Made by a program: the position numbers and the translations under genes. Positions 1 to 4,751 of a DNA stretch of 5,643 bases are shown piece after piece (position 1 is the stretch's first letter; each line of letters begins with the position of its first letter). The notes under the pieces are model-generated. The model was not told the DNA's origin, made no database searches, and was given only the letters and a program-made list of their open reading frames with translations. Source of the stretch: a bacterium (GTDB taxonomy: Bacteria > Chloroflexota > Dormibacteria > UBA8260 > Bog-877); the NCBI GenBank assembly GCA_021802115.1, contig JAKABA010000242.1, positions 1 through 5,643 of the forward strand. Reading direction: 5' to 3'.

Positions 1-838
1 GCACCCGCGGCACCAGCGTCCTCACCAGGTGGCGGCGATATGCGGAGGACCCGTGCAGGTCCTCGGGTGGGTTGAGCTCCTCGGCCAGCCTTCGGGCCGA
101 GTCGTCGAAGGACCCCACTGGAGCTCCGGTCAGCCCCAGCTCAACATCCGTCCGCAGAAGCGCCCGGTCGGCGACGCCAGTCAGGGCCACCCGGCAGCTG
201 CGGACTTTGCCCTGCGCCACCTGCGCCACCGCCGCCACCCCGACCATGGCGAAGTCCCCCAGCCGGCGCGCGACCTCCTGGAAGTCCGAGCCGGTTGAAA
301 CCGCCTGGCTTGGAATCCGGATCTCGGCGAGGATCTCGTCCCCCTCCAGGGCCGTGGTGAATGGGCCCAGGAAGAAGTCGTGCGCGGCGATCGTCCGCCG
401 ACCGCGATCTCGGCTCTGGGCCACCAGTTCGGCTCCGAGCGCAAGGGCCACCGCCGGGAGTTCGGCGGCGGGGTCGCCGTGAGCCAGGCTGCCGCCCATG
501 GTTCCCCGGCTGCGGATCGCGGGGTGGCCGATGAAGGACAGAGCCCGGTGCAGGAGCGGAAGTCGCTCCGCTATCAGCTGAGAGCGCTCCAGCGTCAGCT
601 CCTTGGTCATGGCACCGATGCAGATCGTCCCATCCTCCTCGCGGAGCCCGTCGAGGCCACCGATGCGGCGGAGATCCACCAGGTAGTCGGGCCGCGCCAA
701 CCGGAGCGCGAGCAGCGGGATGAGGCTCTGACCCCCGGCCAGCACCCGCGCCTCGTCGGCATGGTCGGCCTGCAGCGACAGCGCCTCCTCGAGGGAATCC
801 GGAGCCAGGTAGACGAATGGCGGCAACTTCAGAACCAC
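1..838 (-). CDS. FAD-binding subunit of a molybdenum hydroxylase (CoxM / xanthine dehydrogenase medium-subunit family), C-terminus off the left edge
   Basis: The medium subunit binds FAD and passes electrons from the 2Fe-2S subunit to the acceptor in heterotrimeric xanthine dehydrogenase / CO dehydrogenase-type enzymes. Numbering from the GTG at 838, family hallmarks appear in order: PPFVYLAP near residue 6, the first FAD loop AGGQSLIPLL at 34-43, RPDYLVDLR at 49-57, GAMTKELTLE at 75-84, IGHPAIRSRGTMGGSLAHGD at 103-122 with the second FAD loop TMGGS, DPAAELPAV at 122-130, FFLGPFTTAL at 155-164 and DEILAEIRIP at 167-176. RLGDFAMVGVAA and SAYRRHLVRTLV follow near the C-terminus. The frame gives 279 codons with no stop, against a usual length of about 280-290, so only a few residues are missing. 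The start is uncertain: no Shine-Dalgarno precedes GTG 838, and in-frame TTG 826, TTG 871 and GTG 904 also exist. The catalytic and iron-sulfur subunits are not in the window but probably lie to the left. The substrate cannot be told from this subunit, and CO oxidation should not be assumed. Confidence 0.94.
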   Translation of the reverse strand, partial: MVLKLPPFVYLAPDSLEEALSLQADHADEARVLAGGQSLIPLLALRLARPDYLVDLRRIGGLDGLREEDGTICIGAMTKELTLERSQLIAERLPLLHRALSFIGHPAIRSRGTMGGSLAHGDPAAELPAVALALGAELVAQSRDRGRRTIAAHDFFLGPFTTALEGDEILAEIRIPSQAVSTGSDFQEVARRLGDFAMVGVAAVAQVAQGKVRSCRVALTGVADRALLRTDVELGLTGAPVGSFDDSARRLAEELNPPEDLHGSSAYRRHLVRTLVPRV

Positions 839-1138
839 CGCAGCATAAGTGCCGGGACGAAGCCAAGGCAAACCAGGTGAATGGCCAGCGCGCCGGCGAG
901 ACACCTTCGGACGCAATCGCGGGGCAGGGCCCGCCGGCGCTCTCCCCGGCCGGCCGATCTGCACCTGGCCGGTCCCTCCGCTGCAGGGATGGACCTGGAA
1001 CCAGCCCCGGGGCCACCTCGCGGACCCTTCGCCCTCCCGCTTCCCCTTCGGGCGGTGCGGCCGGCCCCTCCAACCCCGCCTGCTCGAGTCGGCTGGGAAG
1101 GCCGCCCGGACTCAGTGTCGCGCGGAAACTGCCCTGCT
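839..1138. other. Gene-free spacer between hydrolase and FAD-subunit gene
   Basis: These 300 bp separate two co-oriented minus-strand genes. Open frames exist on both strands, but none shows a recognisable family motif or a Shine-Dalgarno-supported start; they look like the by-product of high GC. An 8-bp dyad with one G-T wobble (948-955 with 967-974, 11-nt loop) lies about 165 bp past the hydrolase stop. It has no T-run, so I do not call it a terminator. The length of the gap suggests that the FAD-subunit gene is transcribed separately from the hydrolase gene. Confidence 0.6.
842..871 (-). promoter_or_regulatory. Possible promoter just upstream of the FAD-subunit gene
   Basis: Read on the minus strand, TTGCCT (871-866) and TATGCT (847-842) are separated by 18 bp, each matching the sigma70 consensus at 4 of 6 positions. 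The -10 box ends only 3 bp before the GTG at 838. Transcription would therefore start around 835, inside or just after that GTG, which would favour a leaderless message with a slightly downstream start such as TTG 826. Two 4-of-6 boxes can occur by chance, so this is a weak call. Confidence 0.25.
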
Positions 1139-1951
1139 TCAGTGCGGGCCGAGGATGAACCGTTCCACCGCCTTGGCGAACCCCTCCTCCTGGTTGGAGT
1201 CAGTCACCTGGTGAGCCGCCCGCTTCACCTCGTCATCGGCCTGGCCCATGGCGATGCTGAGGCCCGAGTCGGAGAACATGAGAATGTCGTTGGGCATGTC
1301 TCCGATGGTGGCGATCTCCTCCTTCTGGATCCCGTACCGCGCAGCCAGATACGACACCACCTCTCCCTTGTTGGCGAGAGGATGAGTGATGTCCAGGTAG
1401 TACGGCTGCGAGAGCGCGGCCGACACATGCTCCCCGAACCGCTCATGGACGGCCCCGGCCGCGGACTCGATCGCCTCGTGGTCGTCGCTCACCCCCACGA
1501 TCTTGGCGATGTGCTGGTCGAGTCCGTCGTACGAGGCCACCACCCTGGGCTCGAACTGGACGGTCTTGGCCTCCCGGTCGACGTGGGAGCCGCCCCTGGT
1601 CTGCACGTACCACTCGGCGCCCTGGTAGAGCCAGACCCCCTGTAGGGTCTCCCCCAACAGGGACACGATCTGGGAGACCAGGTGCCTGGGGATCACCCGC
1701 TGCTCCAGGGTCTTGAGCTCCGCGTCCACGATGAGGCCGCCGTTGAAGGCCGCCATCGGCGTCTCCAGCCGCAAGGGCTCGATCAGCATCGACATCCCCC
1801 GGGGCGGGCGCCCGCTGGTGATCGCGAAGTGGATCCCCGCCTCCCTCAATCCTGCGACGGCGGCCACCGCGCGCTCGGTGAGGACCTTGTCGGGGGTGAC
1901 CAGGGTCCCGTCGACGTCCGCCAACAGGAGCTTCACGGACGAGGCCATCAT
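1139..1951 (-). CDS. Cof-type HAD-superfamily (class IIB) hydrolase, probable sugar-phosphate or phosphometabolite phosphatase
   Basis: A soluble Mg2+-dependent phosphatase of the HAD superfamily, Cof/YidA-like group; members dephosphorylate sugar phosphates, FMN, PLP and similar compounds, with substrates rarely predictable from sequence. All four motifs are present, numbered from ATG 1951: motif I DVDGTL at 12-17 (nucleophile Asp12, acid/base Asp14), motif II ITSGRP at 44-49, motif III Lys195 in NKGEVVSYL, and motif IV GDMPNDILMF at 217-226 with the metal-binding acidic residues. FNGGLIVD at 69-76 and the roughly 100-residue segment between motifs II and III fit the C2B cap. The 270-aa length is typical. 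The frame stays open upstream to about 2455, but motif I fixes the start near the tandem ATG ATG at 1951/1948, because this motif is almost always at the N-terminus. Only a weak GGGG lies about 9 nt before the start. The stop is TGA at 1141-1139. A short upstream frame overlaps the start by ATGA, suggesting possible translational coupling. Confidence 0.93.
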   Translation of the reverse strand: MMASSVKLLLADVDGTLVTPDKVLTERAVAAVAGLREAGIHFAITSGRPPRGMSMLIEPLRLETPMAAFNGGLIVDAELKTLEQRVIPRHLVSQIVSLLGETLQGVWLYQGAEWYVQTRGGSHVDREAKTVQFEPRVVASYDGLDQHIAKIVGVSDDHEAIESAAGAVHERFGEHVSAALSQPYYLDITHPLANKGEVVSYLAARYGIQKEEIATIGDMPNDILMFSDSGLSIAMGQADDEVKRAAHQVTDSNQEEGFAKAVERFILGPH

Positions 1952-2103
1952 CGCAGGCGCCCCGAGCGGTCGGATGGAGTCCGCCCAGACCACCCCGGCC
2001 AGCCCGCGGCCAGACTCCCGAAGTCGCTGGTGCCCGCGCCCGGCCGCGGCGGCCGCGATCCGGTCGAAGGGGTGGTGGTGCCGATCTGAGGATCCCCGAA
2101 CAA
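1948..2103 (-). CDS. Possible 51-aa leader ORF overlapping the hydrolase start (speculative)
   Basis: A TTG at 2103 is preceded at 8-nt spacing by GGGAGGA (2118-2112), the best Shine-Dalgarno match on this strand in the window. The frame runs 51 codons to a TGA at 1950-1948 that overlaps the hydrolase ATG (1951-1949) as ATGA, the usual geometry for re-initiation. The hydrolase itself lacks a good ribosome site, so coupling would make sense. Against this, the peptide is rich in Gly, Pro, Arg, Ser and Thr, shows no known motif, signal peptide or membrane segment, starts with TTG, and lies in a frame that is open well upstream, as GC-rich non-coding frames often are. No hydrolase-frame ATG lies close behind the ribosome site. 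Function unknown; it may not be a gene. Confidence 0.22.
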   Translation of the reverse strand: MFGDPQIGTTTPSTGSRPPRPGAGTSDFGSLAAGWPGWSGRTPSDRSGRLR

Positions 2104-2389
2104 GAAATTGGTCCTCCCTCGTCTCCCCCAGCTTAGCTTGATCCGGCCATCGGCTCGATCCCCAAGAGGCCCTGGTGCCCGGGCGCTGGGGTGTCCCGGA
2201 CCGGCGGGAGGCCAGGCCGCGGCCGGAAGCGGGGTGGTGCCGGGCGCCGGATTCCAGGCGGTGGCGGCGGCCCAGGTTCGCGCTGGACGGCCCAGCCGTG
2301 GCCACTGGGATGCCGGGGCGGCGGCTCGCTGACCTTTTCTTCTTGGGGTGTCGGCTGCCGCCTGGCCGAGGCCGAATCCCGGGTGGACA
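1952..2389. other. Divergent intergenic spacer, no established gene
   Basis: Between the hydrolase start and the importer promoter lie 438 bp of GC-rich DNA. Apart from the speculative leader ORF (1948-2103) and its GGGAGGA site, I see no gene, RNA or clear operator. Several open frames cross it on both strands, but their translations are low-complexity (Gly, Pro, Arg, Ala) and unlike known families. A minus-strand promoter for the hydrolase should lie somewhere around 2119-2240; no convincing pair of boxes was found there. Confidence 0.6.
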
Positions 2390-2418
2390 TTGCCAGAGCG
2401 GGAAACAGGTGCTATAAA
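2390..2418 (+). promoter_or_regulatory. Sigma70-type promoter of the ABC importer operon
   Basis: TTGCCA (2390-2395) and TATAAA (2413-2418) are separated by exactly 17 bp. TG at 2410-2411, followed by one base, forms an extended -10 element. The -35 matches TTGACA at 5 of 6 positions and the -10 matches TATAAT at 5 of 6. Such an AT-containing pair stands out in this GC-rich spacer. The predicted transcription start is near 2425, giving a leader of roughly 80 nt before the binding-protein ATG at 2504. The promoter points away from the hydrolase and toward the importer genes. Confidence 0.72.
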
Positions 2419-2487
2419 GCAGGCAACCTTCTGGGTTATCCACCGCGCCGGGCACGATTCGAAGCTCAGTTCGCCATAGACGCCACC

Positions 2488-2494
2488 AAGGAGG
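2488..2494 (+). promoter_or_regulatory. Ribosome binding site of the binding-protein gene
   Basis: AAGGAGG is a near-perfect anti-16S match that ends 9 nt before the ATG at 2504. It fixes that start and predicts strong translation, as expected for the most abundant component of an importer. Confidence 0.88.
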
Positions 2495-2503
2495 ACTAAG
2501 TAC

Positions 2504-3763
2504 ATGTTGATTCCGAAAGCGCGCATCGTGGGCCTGGCCGCCCTGAGCGCACTCCTGGCGAGCGGACTCGCCGCCTGTGGAGCCGCCAGCAGCACCACGG
2601 CCTCGAGCGGCGCTCCCAAGGACATTGTGATCGGGACTCTCTACTCCGGCTCCGGTTCCTTCGCCAACTCATCGCTGCCCGAGTTCCAGGGCCTCAAGTT
2701 CTGGATCAAGGAGGAGAACGCCGCGGGCGGCGTCTACGTCAAGGCCTTCAACAAGAAGATCCCCATCAAGCTGGTGGCCCTCAACGACCAGAGCTCCACC
2801 ACCACCGCCACCACCCTGTATGAGCAGCTGGTGACCCAGGACAACATCAACATCTTCGTCCCCGACTTCGGCTCGGTCCTCACCCTGCCGGCGGTGACCA
2901 TCGCCGAGGAGCACCACATGCTGCTCTTCGACCAGACCGCCACCGGCGCCCCCCTGTTCACCCCGGGCAACAAGTACATCGTCCTCTGCGACCTGCCCCT
3001 GTCCGTGATCTGGCCAGATCCCCTGGCTCATTTCATCCTGGCCAAGCACATCGCCCGGGTCGCCATCCTCTATGGGGCCAACGACTTCGACGCCACCCAG
3101 GCGGCCACGGTGAAGTCGGTGCTCGCCCAGGGCGGGGTCACCCCCGTGTACTACCAGGCGGTGCCGACGGCAACCACCTCGTACGGCACCCTGCTGCACG
3201 ACATCGCCGCCACCAACCCCCAGGCCGTGATCGAGCTGGGATACGCCTCCAACGACATCCCCTTCCTGCAGGCGGTGCATCAGGGCGGCTACCACTTTGG
3301 AATGGTGATGACCGCCTTCCCCGGCCAGCAGTTCTCCCTGATCGAGGGGGCCGTGGGCCAGGCCGCTCTCTCCTACACCTTCACCTATGGCGTGCCTCCG
3401 TACATCAAGTTCAACACCGTGAATGAGGGGTTGGGCACCAACGCCTTCATCTCCAAGTTCGGCGGTGGCAACATCGCCAACGTCAGCTTCGAGAATGTGG
3501 CGGGCTACAACACCGGGCTCATCATCCAGGCGGCCCTGGCCCACGCCACCAAGTTCACCCAGCTGGGCATGCGGGCAGCCCTGTTCGGGCTCAGCGGCCA
3601 CTTCACCACCCTGGACGGGGCCTTCAAGCTGAATTCCGAGGGAGGCCAGGTGGGCGAACTGCTGCCCCTCGCGCAGATGCTACCGAGCGGCAGCACCAAC
3701 ACGATTAAGATCGTCTACCCGCCGGCCAGCGCTGACCACGCGGCCGTGTATCCGGCGCCCTGA
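2504..3763 (+). CDS. ABC transporter solute-binding lipoprotein, Leu/Ile/Val-binding (LivJ/LivK, Peripla_BP_6) family
   Basis: The extracytoplasmic receptor of a HAAT-type importer, which captures substrate and delivers it to the LivH/LivM permease pair. Residues 1-25 form a lipoprotein signal peptide: basic Lys5 and Arg7, a hydrophobic stretch from 8 to 22, and the lipobox LAAC with Cys25 as the lipidation site. A Ser/Thr/Ala-rich tether (26-38) follows. The mature fold opens with IVIGTLYSGSGSFANSS (41-57) and the family hallmark EENAAGGV (70-77). VPDFGS, ending at Ser124, and AVTIAEEHHM occupy the place of the lobe-1 ligand loop; HIARVAILYGAND starts the second lobe. At 419 aa it is longer than E. 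coli LivJ (367 aa), as is common for lipoprotein forms. The downstream livH/livM genes confirm the transporter type. A strong promoter and ribosome site precede it, a hairpin follows, and it uses C-ending codons heavily (GGC, ACC, AAC), which fits high expression. The ligand is not determined: branched-chain amino acids are the default, but urea, amides or aromatic compounds are possible. Confidence 0.93.
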   Translation: MLIPKARIVGLAALSALLASGLAACGAASSTTASSGAPKDIVIGTLYSGSGSFANSSLPEFQGLKFWIKEENAAGGVYVKAFNKKIPIKLVALNDQSSTTTATTLYEQLVTQDNINIFVPDFGSVLTLPAVTIAEEHHMLLFDQTATGAPLFTPGNKYIVLCDLPLSVIWPDPLAHFILAKHIARVAILYGANDFDATQAATVKSVLAQGGVTPVYYQAVPTATTSYGTLLHDIAATNPQAVIELGYASNDIPFLQAVHQGGYHFGMVMTAFPGQQFSLIEGAVGQAALSYTFTYGVPPYIKFNTVNEGLGTNAFISKFGGGNIANVSFENVAGYNTGLIIQAALAHATKFTQLGMRAALFGLSGHFTTLDGAFKLNSEGGQVGELLPLAQMLPSGSTNTIKIVYPPASADHAAVYPAP

Positions 3764-3792
3764 CCAAACCCTAGACGGCGACCGACTCCGCT

Positions 3793-3831
3793 CCTGGCGG
3801 GCTGGCCGGTAAGTCCGGCCGGCCCGCCGGG
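3793..3831 (+). terminator. Strong intercistronic hairpin between binding-protein and permease genes
   Basis: Arms 3796-3809 and 3815-3828 form a 14-bp stem with one G-U wobble and a TAAGT loop. Three further outer pairs (3793-3795 with 3829-3831, one wobble) are possible. It sits 29 bp past the binding-protein stop and 41 bp before the livH start. The following bases TTCTCTC are only partly T-rich, so it is better read as a partial terminator or a 3'-end stabiliser than as a full stop, because the permease genes seem to have no promoter of their own. This arrangement commonly yields more binding protein than permease. Confidence 0.62.
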
Positions 3832-3856
3832 TTCTCTCACGTCAGCCCATCCCACT

Positions 3857-3862
3857 AGGAGG
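3857..3862 (+). promoter_or_regulatory. Ribosome binding site deciding the livH TTG start
   Basis: AGGAGG lies 10 nt before TTG 3873. No in-frame ATG or GTG occurs between the hairpin and this point, and the protein from TTG begins exactly where LivH proteins usually begin. This site therefore decides the start. Confidence 0.82.
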
Positions 3863-3872
3863 CCGCGGCCCC

Positions 3873-4751
3873 TTGCTCTGGCTCTTCGCCCTGATCGCGG
3901 GGATTCTGTTCGGGCTCTACTACGCCCTGGCCGCCCTTGGGCTCAACCTCATCTTCGGGGTGATGCGGATGGTGAACCTCGCCCATGGCGATGTGATCAT
4001 GCTGGGGGGCTTCGCCGCGGTGCTGCTGTTCGACCGCCTCGGGATCAACCCCCTGATCACGGTGCTGCTGGTGATCCCGCCCTCCCTGCTGGTCGGCTTC
4101 GTCGCCTACTACCTCTTGGGAACCAGGGTGCAGCGCAGCCGTGACCCCGAGATGATGTCCCTGGTGATGTTCTTCGGGGTGTCCCAGGTCGTCGAGGCGC
4201 TGGCGGTGATCGGCTTCGGGAACAACGAGGCTTCGATCACCTCGGCGGTGTTCGGGGCCAAGCCCTTCACCATCGCCGGCCAGGGGGTGCCCGGCGCCTG
4301 GTTGGTCAGCGCGGGGGTCGGGCTGGCGGCCCTGATACTGCTGTTCGTCTACCTGTACCACACCGGACTGGGCCGGGCCACGCGAGCGATCATGTCGAGC
4401 GCCGACGAGGCCCGCGCGGTGGGGGTCAATCCGGACCGGATCTCGGCGATAACCTTCGGGATCGGGGTCGGGTTGGCCGCGATCGCCGGCATCTTCAGTC
4501 TCTTCATGATCGGGGGAACCACCCCCAGCGAGGGGGTCGGCCTCACCGTGACCGCCTTCGCCGTGATCGTGATCGGTGGCCTGGGGAGTCCGATGGGCAC
4601 CTTCCTGGGCGGCATCGTCTTCGGGCTGGCCCTGATGTTCACCCAAACCTATGCGCCCGTCTGGTCCGGGTTCGCCCCCTTCGCGATCCTGCTGGTGATC
4701 ATGCTGGTGCGTCCGACCGGCCTGCTGGGTCGAACGGTTCGCAGTGTCTAG
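3873..4751 (+). CDS. livH: ABC transporter permease, LivH family
   Basis: One of the two membrane permeases of a branched-chain amino acid-type (HAAT) importer; it pairs with LivM to form the channel and docks the cytoplasmic ATPases. The TTG start gives 292 aa, the usual LivH length. Hydrophobic segments fill most of the protein (about 2-30, 39-57, 60-82, 92-112, 140-162 and several between 190 and 285). The N-terminal signature GLNLIFGVMRMVNLAHGD (23-40) is diagnostic. The cytoplasmic EAA-like coupling loop is GLGRATRAIMSSADEARAVG (165-184), followed by VNPDRISAITFGIGVGLAAI. VIGGLGSPMGTFLGG and the C-terminal VRPTGLLG are also typical. It follows the binding-protein gene after 109 bp containing the hairpin, and its TAG stop overlaps the next gene. 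Glycine codons shift visibly toward GGG compared with the GGC-rich binding-protein gene. Substrate is inferred only from family. Confidence 0.95.
   Translation: MLWLFALIAGILFGLYYALAALGLNLIFGVMRMVNLAHGDVIMLGGFAAVLLFDRLGINPLITVLLVIPPSLLVGFVAYYLLGTRVQRSRDPEMMSLVMFFGVSQVVEALAVIGFGNNEASITSAVFGAKPFTIAGQGVPGAWLVSAGVGLAALILLFVYLYHTGLGRATRAIMSSADEARAVGVNPDRISAITFGIGVGLAAIAGIFSLFMIGGTTPSEGVGLTVTAFAVIVIGGLGSPMGTFLGGIVFGLALMFTQTYAPVWSGFAPFAILLVIMLVRPTGLLGRTVRSV

Noticed and set aside
948..974. CCGGCC/GGCCGG dyad as a terminator for the hydrolase gene
   Set aside because: An 8-bp stem with an 11-nt loop, no T-run, about 165 bp past the stop. Such dyads are expected by chance in DNA this GC-rich.
141..1073. 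310-aa minus-strand open frame over the FAD-subunit region
   Set aside because: It is in a different frame from the CoxM-family protein and reads as Pro/Gly/Arg-rich noise. The neighbouring minus-strand frame carries every expected FAD-subunit motif.
881..1645. 254-aa plus-strand open frame opposite the hydrolase and spacer
   Set aside because: No motif and no ribosome site. It overlaps the hydrolase, whose four catalytic motifs are intact on the other strand.
2041..2060. Repeated GGCCGCGG units in the divergent spacer
   Set aside because: Simple GC-rich low complexity. The units are imperfect and too short for an operator or repeat-family call.
1952..2455. N-terminal extension of the hydrolase by 168 codons to an ATG at 2455
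   Set aside because: HAD motif I sits near the N-terminus in Cof-type proteins. The extension is Arg/Pro/Gly/Ser-rich without motifs and would reach upstream into the opposing importer promoter.
2458..2464. TTCGAAG resembling a tRNA T-loop
   Set aside because: The flanking 5-base arms are not complementary and no acceptor, D or anticodon arms can be built. It is part of the importer mRNA leader.
2669..3601. 310-aa open frame on the minus strand opposite the binding-protein gene
   Set aside because: The translation is a low-complexity Gly/Val/His/Asp mix with no motif. It is the antisense shadow of a gene with strongly GC-biased third positions.
3855..4646. 263-aa open frame on the minus strand opposite livH
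   Set aside because: His/Asp/Gln/Gly/Pro-rich product with no known fold. livH on the other strand has clear family signatures over the same bases.
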